Positions 26,530-34,889 of a DNA stretch of 36,841 bases are shown here, piece after piece (positions within the stretch are counted from its first letter, which is position 1; every line of letters starts with the position of its first letter). Origin of the DNA: Pseudomonadota bacterium (GTDB lineage Bacteria > Pseudomonadota > Gammaproteobacteria > Burkholderiales > JAKAFK01). The notes under the pieces are model-generated. The model was given only the letters and a program-made list of their open reading frames with translations, was not told where the DNA came from and searched no databases. The position numbers were made by a program, and so were the translations under genes. The stretch lies in NCBI GenBank assembly GCA_021817985.1, contig JAKAFK010000034.1, forward strand, positions 1 through 36,841, written 5' to 3'.

Positions 26530-26581
26530 ACGACTCGAGGGGTATGGATTATCCGATGAAATCGGCGGACTGTCAATGGCA

Positions 26582-26893
26582 TCACCGCCCCGCCGACCGA
26601 TCGGCGGGTTCGAGCCGTTCGCAACAGGGCACCGGCGCTTCGCCCGCGATGATTCGCCGCTTCTGGGCGGCGCTGAGCCGCTTCAGCCGATATTCCGCCT
26701 TCGAAGCCGTCGAGCGGTCCGGATAAGCCCACATGGCCGCCACGCGGACAGGCGGATGCGCCCGCGTATACCGGGCACCCTTGCCTTCGGCGTGCCGGGC
26801 ATAACGGTGGGCCACGTCCACGGCAATCCCGGCATACAGGCTGCCGTCGGCGCATTCGAGGAGGTAGAGCCACCAAGGGCGGGGGTTACGCAT
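26582..26893 (-). CDS. GIY-YIG domain protein (UPF0213/YhbQ-like)
   Basis: A 103-residue single-domain GIY-YIG nuclease-fold protein. The motif pair is WWLYLLECADGSLYAGIAVD (the GIY is LYLL, the YIG is YAG), followed by the conserved Arg in HRYARHAEGKGARYTRAH, PVRVAAMWAY, and Glu in KAEYRLKRLS. Small members of this group (UPF0213, YhbQ) have reported DNA/RNA nuclease activity but no settled role. It is encoded 52 bases from the tRNA gene, on the same strand. Confidence 0.85.
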   Translation of the reverse strand: MRNPRPWWLYLLECADGSLYAGIAVDVAHRYARHAEGKGARYTRAHPPVRVAAMWAYPDRSTASKAEYRLKRLSAAQKRRIIAGEAPVPCCERLEPADRSAGR

Positions 26894-26968
26894 AGTCGAT
26901 CCTGGTCGCGAGAGCCGCAGGCGCCGAGCATCGCGCCGACGGCACGGATGCGGCCGCCTCCGTTCGAT

Positions 26969-26974
26969 TATAAT
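26969..26974 (+). promoter_or_regulatory. Perfect TATAAT box upstream of the CPBP gene
   Basis: TATAAT lies about 120 bases before the CPBP start in the gap after the divergent GIY-YIG gene. No -35 sequence is recognisable at the right spacing, so it is a weak promoter call. An AGGAAGGAGA run at about 27041-27050 resembles a ribosome site but is 44 bases from the ATG. Confidence 0.3.
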
Positions 26975-27094
26975 GGGGATCGCAGGCTCGGCCAACGACT
27001 CCGCCCGACGGGCCTGCGGCCATCGCCCCCACCCGCCATCCGAGGAAGGAGAGCCAAGACAGGCGCGACCGCGTGGACGCCCTGCCCGCCACCC

Positions 27095-27823
27095 ATGACA
27101 GACCTGCCCAACGAGATGCCTCGCCCAAACGAGCGCTTCCCCCGCTCGCCTGTGCGCCGAAGCCACCAGGCGATCGAGCTCGCCGTCTTCCTTTTTCTCG
27201 TGCTGCCGGCCATGCTGCTGCCCTCGCCGGGGCACCGGCTGACGCACGCCAGCTTTTACGAGGTCGTCGTGAACGCGGCGTTCCGGGACTTGGCACTGCT
27301 CATTCTGGTGCTTTATTTCGTCTGGCGCAACCGGGAGCCGCTCACGCTGGTCGGCTGGGGGACCGCTCGCCCCTGGGCGGAGATCGGCCTGGGCTTTGCC
27401 TTGTTCGTGCCTTTCTTCGTCGGGGCGGCCGGGCTCGCGGGCTTGTTGCGCCAGGCCGGACTGTCCGCGCCCGATCACATCCCTGCCTTCCTCGCCGCCA
27501 AGAGCACCGGACAGCTCGTCTTCGCCGGCCTCCTGGCGCTCATCGTGGCGATCGCGGAAGAGACGATTTTCCGCGGCTACCTGATCCTGCGCTTCCGCGC
27601 CTTTGCCAGCCCCGCGGTGAGCGTCGCCCTGTCGACCTGCATCTTCGCCCTCGGCCACGGCTATGAGGGCTCCGCGGGCGTGTTGACCGTCGCCGCCATG
27701 GGCCTCGTGTTCGCGGCCCTGTATCTTTGGCGCAAGAGCCTGATCGCCCCGATGACCCTCCATTTCCTGCAAGATTTCGTCGCACTCGTCCTCGTGCCTT
27801 TGCTGGGCAAGAAATTCCTCTGA
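27095..27823 (+). CDS. CPBP-family intramembrane metalloprotease (Rce1-like)
   Basis: A 242-residue integral membrane protein with about six to seven hydrophobic segments. The Abi/CPBP (CAAX protease and bacteriocin-processing) motifs are EETIFRG in the middle of IVAIAEETIFRGYLILRF (catalytic Glu pair), FALGHGYEG (His of motif 2) and the closing APMTLHFLQDF (motif 3 His). Members are intramembrane glutamic-type proteases; bacterial substrates are mostly unknown, and some members confer bacteriocin self-immunity. No bacteriocin gene is visible here. ATG 27095 is the first Met with a basic leader; no strong ribosome site is nearby. Confidence 0.88.
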   Translation: MTDLPNEMPRPNERFPRSPVRRSHQAIELAVFLFLVLPAMLLPSPGHRLTHASFYEVVVNAAFRDLALLILVLYFVWRNREPLTLVGWGTARPWAEIGLGFALFVPFFVGAAGLAGLLRQAGLSAPDHIPAFLAAKSTGQLVFAGLLALIVAIAEETIFRGYLILRFRAFASPAVSVALSTCIFALGHGYEGSAGVLTVAAMGLVFAALYLWRKSLIAPMTLHFLQDFVALVLVPLLGKKFL

Positions 27824-27948
27824 CTTCCACCCGCCGCGCGCGCCGCCGGACCCGGCGATGCGCCCTGCGACATGGAACTCCGACCCCCGCCGCTTGTCCG
27901 AAGGATCTTCGGTCAGGGCACTGGCCGCGCGCCCCCCGCACATCGCAC

Positions 27949-27977
27949 TTGACAGGCGCCGCGTATGAGTCGAAAGT
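27949..27977 (+). promoter_or_regulatory. Candidate promoter of the decarboxylase gene
   Basis: A perfect TTGACA (27949-27954) is 17 bases from GAAAGT (27972-27977), a weak -10. It lies about 65 bases ahead of the decarboxylase start, in the 218-base gap after the CPBP gene. The ribosome site AGGAG at 28031-28035, six bases before the ATG, supports the start. Confidence 0.35.
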
Positions 27978-28041
27978 CGCGTCTCGAGAGCGGGGAGGCC
28001 GTCCACCCGAGCCGCTTGCCGCCCCCGATCAGGAGTCACCC

Positions 28042-30297
28042 ATGCGCTTTCACTTTCCCGTCGTCGTCATCGACGAAGACTTTCGCTCCGAAAACGCTTC
28101 GGGCCTCGGTATTCGCGCCCTGGCCAAGGCGATCGAGGAAGAGGGGGTGCCGGTGCTCGGCGTCACGAGCTACGGCGACCTGTCCACGTTCGCCCAACAG
28201 CAGTCCAGGGCGTCCGCCTTCATCCTGTCGGTGGACGACGAGGAACTGGTCAATGACGCCGAGCGGACCATCGGGCAGTTGCGCGCCTTCGTTCAGGAGA
28301 TCCGTTTCCGCAACGCGGACATCCCCATCTTCCTGCACGGCGAGACGCGCACCTCCCGGCATATTCCCAGCGATGTCCTGCGGGAGTTGCATGGCTTCAT
28401 CCACATGTTCGAGGACACGCCCGAATTCATCGCCCGCTACGTCGTGCGGGAGGCACGCACGTACCTCGACTCGCTGCCGCCGCCCTTCTTCCGGGCGCTG
28501 ACCCACTACGCCGCGGACGGCTCCTATTCCTGGCATTGCCCTGGACACTCCGGTGGCGTGGCCTTCCTCAAAAGCCCGGTGGGACAAATGTTTCACCAAT
28601 TTTTCGGCGAGAACATGCTGCGCGCCGACGTGTGCAATGCCGTCGACGAGCTCGGCCAGTTGCTCGACCACACCGGCCCGGTTGCCGCCTCCGAGCGCAA
28701 TGCGGCGCGTATTTTCAATGCCGACCACCTGTTTTTCGTGACCAACGGCACCTCTACGTCCAACAAAATCGTGTGGCACTCGACGGTGGCCCCCGGCGAT
28801 GTCGTGGTCGTCGACCGCAACTGCCACAAGTCGATTCTCCACGCCATCATCATGACCGGCGCCATTCCGGTATTTCTGATGCCCACCCGCAACAACCTGG
28901 GCATCATCGGTCCGATTCCGAAAAGCGAGTTCGAGTGGGAGAACATCCAGCGCAAGATCCTGGCCAACCCCTTCGCCCGCGAGACCGCCAAGGACGGACA
29001 AGTGCCCCGGCCGCGCGTGCTCACCATCACCCAGTCGACCTACGACGGCGTCGTCTATAACGTCGAGGAAATCAAGGAGATGCTGGACGGCAGGATCGAC
29101 GTGCTGCACTTCGACGAGGCGTGGCTGCCGCACGCGGCGTTTCATGACTTCTACGGCGACTACCACGCGATCGGCGCCGATCGCCCGCGCTGCAAGGAAT
29201 CCATGGTCTTCTCGACCCAGTCCACCCACAAGCTGCTGGCCGGGCTTTCCCAGGCCTCGCAGATCTTGGTCCAGGATGCCGAGCACAACAAGCTCGACCG
29301 CGACGTCTTCAACGAAGCGTTCCTCATGCACACGTCGACCAGCCCCCAGTACGCCATCATCGCCTCCTGCGACGTGGCAGCCGCCATGATGGAGGCGCCC
29401 GGGGGCACCGCGCTGGTGGAGGAATCGATCCGCGAAGCGCTTGATTTCCGCCGTGCCATGCGCAAGGTGGCGGAGGAATTGGGGAACGAATGGTGGTTCA
29501 AGGCCTGGGGCCCGGACGACCTGTCCGAAGAGGGCATCGAGGAGAGGGAAGCGTGGATGCTCAAGGGGGGCGACCGCTGGCACGGCTTCGGCAACCTGGC
29601 CGAAGGCTTCAACCTGCTCGACCCCATCAAGGCCACCATCGTCACGCCGGGCCTCGGCGTGGACGGCGATTTCGCCGAGTGGGGCGTGCCGGCCTCGATC
29701 GTGACGAAATACCTGGCAGAGCATGGCGTCATCGTCGAGAAATGCGGCCTTTACTCGTTTTTCATCATGTTCACGATCGGCATCACCAAGGGCCGCTGGA
29801 ACACGCTGGTCACCGAACTCCAGCAATTCAAGGACGACTACGACAAGAACCAGCCCCTGTGGCGCGTGCTGCCCGCCTTTGTGGCAAAGTTTCCGCGCTA
29901 CGAGCGGATGGGGCTACGGGACCTGTGCGGGGAGATCCACAGCGTCTACGAGGCCAACAACGTCGCGCGCCTGACCACGGAGATGTACCTCTCCGACATG
30001 GTGCCCGCCATGCGTCCGACCGATGCGTTCGCCAAGATGGCCCACCGCGAGATCGAGCGCGTGCCCATCGACGCGCTCGAAGGGCGCATCACCAGCGTGC
30101 TGCTGACCCCCTACCCGCCGGGCATTCCTCTGCTCATTCCTGGCGAGCGGTTCAACAGCACGATCGTGCGCTACCTGCAGTTCGCCCGCAACTTCAATGA
30201 GCGATTCCCCGGCATGGAAACCGACATCCACGGTCTTGTCACCGAAGTCGTGGACGGCAAGAGGCACCATTACGTGGACTGCGTCGCGCAGGCCTAG
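28042..30297 (+). CDS. Arginine/lysine/ornithine decarboxylase, AdiA/LdcC type
   Basis: A 751-residue fold-type I PLP decarboxylase. The N-terminal wing domain (about 1-130, flavodoxin/REC-like, VVVIDEDFRSENASG) precedes the core with WHCPGHSGGVAFLKSP, VTNGTSTSNKIVWHS, VVVDRNCHKS, HFDEAWLPHAAFHDFYG and the Schiff-base lysine at residue 397 in STHKLLAGLSQAS; the C-terminal domain has PYPPGIPLLIPGE. Length and the NCHKS-plus-MPTRNNLGIIGPI stretch are closest to inducible arginine decarboxylase AdiA (755 residues), but Lys and Orn decarboxylases share these motifs, so the substrate is open. It would make a polyamine or agmatine and consume a proton. A good ribosome site (AGGAG, six bases before) supports ATG 28042; the open frame continues upstream. 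No antiporter gene is nearby. Confidence 0.9.
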   Translation: MRFHFPVVVIDEDFRSENASGLGIRALAKAIEEEGVPVLGVTSYGDLSTFAQQQSRASAFILSVDDEELVNDAERTIGQLRAFVQEIRFRNADIPIFLHGETRTSRHIPSDVLRELHGFIHMFEDTPEFIARYVVREARTYLDSLPPPFFRALTHYAADGSYSWHCPGHSGGVAFLKSPVGQMFHQFFGENMLRADVCNAVDELGQLLDHTGPVAASERNAARIFNADHLFFVTNGTSTSNKIVWHSTVAPGDVVVVDRNCHKSILHAIIMTGAIPVFLMPTRNNLGIIGPIPKSEFEWENIQRKILANPFARETAKDGQVPRPRVLTITQSTYDGVVYNVEEIKEMLDGRIDVLHFDEAWLPHAAFHDFYGDYHAIGADRPRCKESMVFSTQSTHKLLAGLSQASQILVQDAEHNKLDRDVFNEAFLMHTSTSPQYAIIASCDVAAAMMEAPGGTALVEESIREALDFRRAMRKVAEELGNEWWFKAWGPDDLSEEGIEEREAWMLKGGDRWHGFGNLAEGFNLLDPIKATIVTPGLGVDGDFAEWGVPASIVTKYLAEHGVIVEKCGLYSFFIMFTIGITKGRWNTLVTELQQFKDDYDKNQPLWRVLPAFVAKFPRYERMGLRDLCGEIHSVYEANNVARLTTEMYLSDMVPAMRPTDAFAKMAHREIERVPIDALEGRITSVLLTPYPPGIPLLIPGERFNSTIVRYLQFARNFNERFPGMETDIHGLVTEVVDGKRHHYVDCVAQA

Positions 30298-30571
30298 GGC
30301 TGCGGCGTCGCACGCACGAGCCGCATCGAAGACCATTCTCCCGCAAGCCTCCGGTCGAGGGTTGACGCCCAACGGTACGCATCGCGAGGGAATGCACCAT
30401 CCGGCCGGCACGCATCTCGGCCCGTCCCTGGCGGGAGGACCTTCGGTCACAGGGCGCGCGCGGGACGACGAAGCGTCGCGGACGGCTGCGCCAAAGCGAC
30501 TTGAATGCCTTCCTTCGCCTTTCCCGACGCCACCGCCCGCTCTCCGAAAGGGGAGACGGATAGGCAAAGGA
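30298..30571. other. Gap between convergent decarboxylase and PEP-CTERM genes
   Basis: No gene or RNA family recognised. It contains a small GAAA-loop hairpin (CTCTCC, GAAA, GGGGAG) near 30540-30555 and the stronger hairpin listed next. Confidence 0.4.
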
Positions 30572-30597
30572 ATCGGCGGGACCGCATCCCCGCCGAT
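30572..30597. terminator. Hairpin between convergent genes, possible bidirectional terminator
   Basis: ATCGGCGGGA (30572-30581) pairs with TCCCCGCCGAT (30587-30597), one bulged C, 5-base loop. It lies 22 bases after the stop of the PEP-CTERM gene on the minus strand and within the run-out of the decarboxylase. There is no T run on either strand, so Rho-independent termination is uncertain. Confidence 0.45.
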
Positions 30598-30619
30598 GGG
30601 GCACTGGCGGCCTTTCTGA

Positions 30620-31354
30620 TCAGGCCCTGCGGCGCCTAACCGCGCTCAGCGCGACAAGGCCCACGCCCAGCAAGGCGATGCTAGGCGGTTCCGGGACCGT
30701 GGGGCGAGGGACCACTTGTGAAGCGGTGCCGACCGAGAAGTTGTCAAAGCCGAAACCATCCACGCCACCGGAACTGTTGCCGAACGTCACGTTTGTATAC
30801 GTATCGCCGGTATCGTAGAAGCCATAGTACAGCACGGAGCCGTTCTCCGGTTGGCTTCCGCCGCTCCCTATGAGGTTGGGCACAGTCAGGCTCGTGTGCG
30901 CGTTGTTGATATCGGTCAGCGTCAGGGTGAGTTGCCCGCCGAAATCGCCGATGTCCGTGGCATAAAAGCCAAACGCCGCAATCGGGCTGCTGAAGCCGAT
31001 GTCGAAGGTGTCGCTGAAGGTGTTGTAGTAGTTTGGGCTCGATATGGCGAAGCGCCCGGCACTGCTATAGTTCTGGATCGTTCCCCCGGTCAAGGTCGCC
31101 GTAACGCCGTTAGCGAAGTTCACCGGGACGGTCGTCACGCCACTTGCAACCGTGTCCATGCCGTCCGTGCCGATGTTTGTCAGGTTGGCGAAGAAACTCG
31201 CCTGGGCCGCATCCGAGTTCGGATGCGCAATCGGGGTGCTTCCTGTCGGATTGCCGTCTTCGCCGAAAAACGTGACGGGTGTCGCCTGCGCGCTGCCGAC
31301 TGCGAACAGTCCCATGACCGCGAGCGCGCAAGCCGTTAACGTTGCCGATTCCAT
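30620..31354 (-). CDS. PEP-CTERM sorting-domain protein
   Basis: A 244-residue exported protein. It has a signal peptide (residues about 1-25, ending in GSAQA), a Ser/Thr/Gly/Asn-rich beta-sandwich-like body (residues about 25-205; FDIGFSSPIAAFGFYATDIGDFGG and GGVDGFGFDNFSVG are typical of such proteins), and a C-terminal sorting signal: the VPEPPS motif, the hydrophobic IALLGVGLVALSAV and the basic tail RRRRA. PEP-CTERM proteins are processed by exosortase (EpsH) at the inner membrane and are tied to exopolysaccharide and floc formation. No exosortase gene is in the window. Upstream is AAGGGGG, a good ribosome site, and a sigma-54 promoter sequence. Third codon positions look less GC-biased than in the neighbours. 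Confidence 0.92.
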   Translation of the reverse strand: MESATLTACALAVMGLFAVGSAQATPVTFFGEDGNPTGSTPIAHPNSDAAQASFFANLTNIGTDGMDTVASGVTTVPVNFANGVTATLTGGTIQNYSSAGRFAISSPNYYNTFSDTFDIGFSSPIAAFGFYATDIGDFGGQLTLTLTDINNAHTSLTVPNLIGSGGSQPENGSVLYYGFYDTGDTYTNVTFGNSSGGVDGFGFDNFSVGTASQVVPRPTVPEPPSIALLGVGLVALSAVRRRRA

Positions 31355-31418
31355 CTCAAACCCCCTTTCGATAAAACGAACCCTAAGGACGAAATTTCAG
31401 AGCGCTGCTCAGTTTCGA

Positions 31419-31434
31419 TGCAATCGGCGTGCCA
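31419..31434 (-). promoter_or_regulatory. Consensus sigma-54 (RpoN) promoter of the PEP-CTERM gene
   Basis: The minus strand reads TGGCACG (31434-31428), four bases CCGA, then TTGCA (31423-31419). This matches the -24/-12 consensus TGGCACG-N4-TTGCW fully. It is placed about 65 bases upstream of the start codon, giving a leader of roughly 50 bases. It suggests control by an RpoN enhancer-binding protein, such as the PrsR regulator known from PEP-CTERM systems. Confidence 0.85.
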
Positions 31435-31455
31435 ACCTTACAATAATCCTTACAT

Positions 31456-31466
31456 ATCAATTTGAT
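31456..31466. promoter_or_regulatory. Perfect 11-bp palindrome upstream of the sigma-54 site
   Basis: ATCAATTTGAT reads the same on both strands apart from the central base. It is in an AT-rich patch (about 31360-31550) unlike the surrounding GC-rich DNA. It might be a regulator or bending-protein site for the RpoN promoter 22 bases away, but enhancer sites normally lie further upstream. Confidence 0.3.
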
Positions 31467-32154
31467 GCACATTCACTCGCAATCTTCATGGCGACGCAAT
31501 GGAACCAAACGTAAAAAATATCGACAACAACCTCCCCTTATCCTAATGACCACCGGCGAGCGCGGGGCAGTCGGCGAACCCTTGTTCAAAGGCGATCCGA
31601 GCAGCGCCGAACACGCCCTTGCCTCCGGTGGGCTGCGCGACAAAGCCGAACGATCTTCATCATTGCTCCAGCCAGTTCGCCGAGGACGAGGACCACTGAA
31701 ACTCCGAGGCCTTGCCTTGTGCTGTGAGACGGCTCCCTCATCACGGTGGACAAGGTGGCACCTGCAGGGCACGACGCCGCTCGCTGTCCACCCAATTTCT
31801 GCCCGCTTCCCGTCGCTTTGGGCGCCTCGTGGGCAGATTCCGCATCGGCACGGACCCACAAGACGCCACGTTGGACGGCAGGTCTATGGCGGCGCGGCTT
31901 CCCCGCCCCGGCCGGGCCTGCGTCTTGCCCTGGGGCGCGTTGCCGGACGAGCGCGCGGCCTGTGTAAGAAATATTGACAATCGGATATCGGGGCAGGGAA
32001 GGCAGCGGTTTCGCTGAGGAAGACACCCGGAATGGGGTGCGCCCGCCCCAGGGATGCGCGGAATGGCCCACGGCTCGGCGTGCCCGTCCGCGAGTCAGCC
32101 CGTGCCCGGCCACACGCCACTTCGTCCACCGGGACACAGGAAACCGGTCAGGGT
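31467..32154. other. Gene-free stretch upstream of the PEP-CTERM gene
   Basis: About 690 bases. The first 90 are AT-rich and belong to the promoter area; the rest is GC-rich with open frames on both strands, none of which I can identify. On the minus strand, residues switching between frames around 31600-31980 look faintly protein-like, so a decayed gene is possible, but no transposase motif or inverted-repeat ends were found. Confidence 0.35.
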
Positions 32155-34305
32155 CTATGGCGCCGGACGCGGCATCTCCAAGGCATCAAACAAGGGACCC
32201 AGATGCTTGGCGTACGGGCGCCAGCGCTGGATTGAAGTGCTGTAAATGGGCTGGCGCACCTGCCAAAGGCTATAGGTATAAACGGGACGCCCGCTCTGGT
32301 AGAAAGCAAGGCAGCGCTCGTCCCAGGGCAGACCGAGAAAGTCAACCAGCTTCCGGCTCCATCCCTCCTGGTCGCCCACGAGCGCCTCATAGGAGACATC
32401 GAACATCGAAATGGGCAGAACAGCGCGCCAGTGCGCCATGAGTTCCGCATAGTAGCGGTAGAAGCGCCCCAGGGCGTCAAGGTCATAGGTGTGGCGGTGG
32501 TCCGAAACGAAATCATGGAAGTAATTGGAAAGGCAGGTGTCGACGGGGTCACGCATGCAGTGAATGACACGGGCTCGCGGAAAAAGCAAAGCGATCAGGC
32601 CGAGACGCTCGAAGTTGTGCGGCATCTTGTCGACGCTGCGAAGCGCCTCGGGTGCATCCTGTTCGAGCCGCGCGAGGTACTCGCCAGCGAGAGATACCGC
32701 CACTTCGGAAGACAGTGCGGTGATGCATTCCGGATACGGTCGGGTGCCGCCCAACCGGCGGGGCAGCTGCCATTCGATTTTGCGGATGCCATCAAGCTCG
32801 CCGTGGCCGTGCACCTGCGGATGGCTGGCCAGGATCTGCTCCACGAGCGTCGTCCCGGACCGGGGCATCCCGACGACGAACACCGGACGCTCCGAATCGC
32901 TGCCCACTGCGCCTGCGTTGTTCGCGAAGCGGTCTTGGCCGAAGATAGCCCTCAACCGCGCCGCCTTGCTCCGCAGGTCCGCGATGTCGATCGGGAACTG
33001 CGCATGCCTCAGGTCGTTGGCGATGCGGTAGGAGGCAAAGGCGGCATCGGTATCGCCCATTTTCTCATAGCCGCTGCCGAGCGCGAACGCCAGTGACGCA
33101 CGTTGTTCGGTATCCAGCGTACCGAGATCCCGAACGCGCTCCAGCTCGCGAACCTGCGCCGTGGGATCGGCGCTCTCACTGATCAGGGCAAGGCAGAGAT
33201 GGGCATGGCCGTGAGCGGGATTGGACGCGATGGCATGCTCGAAGTCGATGATCGCGGCGTCAAAATCTCCCTGCGATTGATGGACCAAGCCGAGCATCGT
33301 GTGGCACTCCGCTGTGTCGCCGCCCTTCGCGAGCGCCTGAGCAAGGAGTAGTCGCGCCTCCTCGCAGCGACCTTGAAGATGGCGCGTGCGAGCCAACCCG
33401 TGATAAAGGAGGGGCGAGTTCGGGTCTAGGTTGAGTCCGCGCTCGAAGCAATCCGCCGCCGCCTCGAAATCCTGCAATCGATTGAGTACCTGACCGCGCT
33501 CGTAGAGCGCCGGTACCATGCCTGGACGAAGCTTGAGCGCTTCGTCCAGTGCGCGTACCGCATCATCGAGCCGATCAAGGGCATGGAGGACCACCCCCAC
33601 CTGATAGCGAGCCTCCGGCAGTCTGGGATCGAGCACGGCGGCACGCGCCAAGTGACGACAGGCGGCGGGAAGATCGCCCTTTCGTCTCAGCGCCATACCA
33701 AATTTGAAATGGATGCCGGCACTGTCGGGCTTGAGGGCCAAGGCGCGCTCGAACGCCATAATCGCGTCGTCGTGCCGACCAAATTCGGACAGCGCCGTCC
33801 CAAGATTCGAACACGCATCGACGTGGTTGGGCTGCGCCTTGACCACGATCTCGAGCTCCCTCGCCGCAGCGGGAAACGCCTTGAGCCCGAGGTGGGCCAT
33901 GCCTAGGCCGAAGTGGGCAAGCAGCGAATCCGGCTCGAGTTCGAGCGCCCGGCGATAGCAGGCGGCGGCCTCCTCAAATCGCTCCGACATCAGGTAAGCA
34001 TTGCCGAGATTGCCATGATAGGGCGCGATGCGTCCCTCGATGGCGATTGCCTGCCGCAGCCAGTCGACGGCGCGAGCATTCTCCCCGCGCTCGCGCGCCA
34101 GGACACCGAGAAGATGGAGGGCGGCGTGATCGGCCGGCGCCGCCGCGATGCCCACCCTCAGCAGATTTTCGCATTCGCCGTGCCTGCCCCGGCGAAGCAA
34201 TTCCACGGCTTGTGCCACGAGCGGGCCGGCTCCCGCCCCCAGGCGACCGGTGGACGGCATGCGTCCCCGCGGCGGACCGCCGCATCGCTTCCTCCCCTTG
34301 CTCAC
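32155..34305 (-). CDS. TPR-repeat protein with C-terminal sulfotransferase domain
   Basis: A 716-residue two-part protein. Residues about 30-400 carry nine or more tetratricopeptide repeats, for example GNLGNAYLMSERFEEAAACY and SNLGTALSEFGRHDDAIMAF. The C-terminal part from about 470 is a sulfotransferase of the Sulfotransfer_3 type: FVVGMPRSGTTLVEQILASH near 475-495 is the 5'-phosphosulfate loop of PAPS, and RDPVDTCLSNY near 583-595 is the 3'-phosphate site. Such enzymes move sulfate from PAPS to sugars, proteins or lipids. The substrate is not evident; the TPR part may recruit a protein. No signal peptide is seen. The neighbours are a PEP-CTERM gene and ychF, without an obvious sulfation cluster. 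Confidence 0.88.
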   Translation of the reverse strand: MSKGRKRCGGPPRGRMPSTGRLGAGAGPLVAQAVELLRRGRHGECENLLRVGIAAAPADHAALHLLGVLARERGENARAVDWLRQAIAIEGRIAPYHGNLGNAYLMSERFEEAAACYRRALELEPDSLLAHFGLGMAHLGLKAFPAAARELEIVVKAQPNHVDACSNLGTALSEFGRHDDAIMAFERALALKPDSAGIHFKFGMALRRKGDLPAACRHLARAAVLDPRLPEARYQVGVVLHALDRLDDAVRALDEALKLRPGMVPALYERGQVLNRLQDFEAAADCFERGLNLDPNSPLLYHGLARTRHLQGRCEEARLLLAQALAKGGDTAECHTMLGLVHQSQGDFDAAIIDFEHAIASNPAHGHAHLCLALISESADPTAQVRELERVRDLGTLDTEQRASLAFALGSGYEKMGDTDAAFASYRIANDLRHAQFPIDIADLRSKAARLRAIFGQDRFANNAGAVGSDSERPVFVVGMPRSGTTLVEQILASHPQVHGHGELDGIRKIEWQLPRRLGGTRPYPECITALSSEVAVSLAGEYLARLEQDAPEALRSVDKMPHNFERLGLIALLFPRARVIHCMRDPVDTCLSNYFHDFVSDHRHTYDLDALGRFYRYYAELMAHWRAVLPISMFDVSYEALVGDQEGWSRKLVDFLGLPWDERCLAFYQSGRPVYTYSLWQVRQPIYSTSIQRWRPYAKHLGPLFDALEMPRPAP

Positions 34306-34860
34306 AGGCCTCCATGCCGGCTTGCGGCTTGGCCACGCGCACGTAAGGCGATGTCAGGCACCTTCCGGGCCCGCCCATCGGGTAGGGAAATGCGCTCGAC
34401 AAACAAAATCTCGCCTTACGGCGGCTTGCACCCGCCATGATCAGAGAGTCAAGAACCACCCGGCGCCACGGGCAGGGCCGATTCGCGCTTGCCGAACGGC
34501 GCCCGCAGCGCCGTGGTTGCGCGATAGGTCTCCCTCCGCTTTCCGAGGAGCTTCCACAAATGAAGGGTAGCACCTGGCTGCCGATTTGCACCCGGACGAC
34601 CTCACACGGCCCCGTTGATCGGCCCAAACGACTCACTGCGCGGGATCGGTGACCGGGGGCAGGCATTGCCGGCTGTATGACCGGACGGCCATCGGGGCAT
34701 CGGCCCCGCATGCGGCGCCGCCGCGCAGCATCACCGAGAGGTGGCGTGCGACCTCGAGAGGGGGAGAGGAAAGGGCATCCGAGAATCGGGACGCGCTGTG
34801 GCCAAACGCCGGCGGATCAAGATTGAGCGCGCATCCCGAGCCGGAATCGATGCAAAGTGC
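34306..34860. other. Gene-free stretch between the sulfotransferase and ychF genes
   Basis: About 550 bases without a supported gene. It should contain the promoter of the sulfotransferase gene, but I see no clear box. Apart from the 10-base inverted repeat at 34342-34420, nothing recognisable was found. Open frames on both strands lack domain-like composition. Confidence 0.4.
34342..34420. repeat. Perfect 10-bp inverted repeat upstream of the sulfotransferase gene
   Basis: CGTAAGGCGA (34342-34351) and TCGCCTTACG (34411-34420) are exact reverse complements separated by 59 bases. They start 37 bases upstream of the sulfotransferase start. They could be operator half-sites or the base of an RNA hairpin. 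Confidence 0.5.
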
Positions 34861-34877
34861 CCCCGCGCCATGCGGGG
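34861..34877 (-). terminator. Hairpin after ychF, possible terminator
   Basis: CCCCGC (34861-34866) and GCGGGG (34872-34877) form a six-pair stem with a 5-base loop, 13 bases past the ychF stop on the minus strand. The following minus-strand bases (GCACTTTGC) give only a short T run. Confidence 0.35.
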
Positions 34878-34889
34878 TGGTGGAAAGCG

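Noticed and set aside
31586-32137. Minus-strand open frame as a transposase remnant
   Set aside because: No DDE, HUH or serine-recombinase motif and no terminal repeats could be found.
34575-34590. Sigma-54-like sequence on the plus strand (TGGC...TTGCA with correct spacing)
   Set aside because: Three of seven -24 box positions differ, and no plus-strand gene lies downstream.
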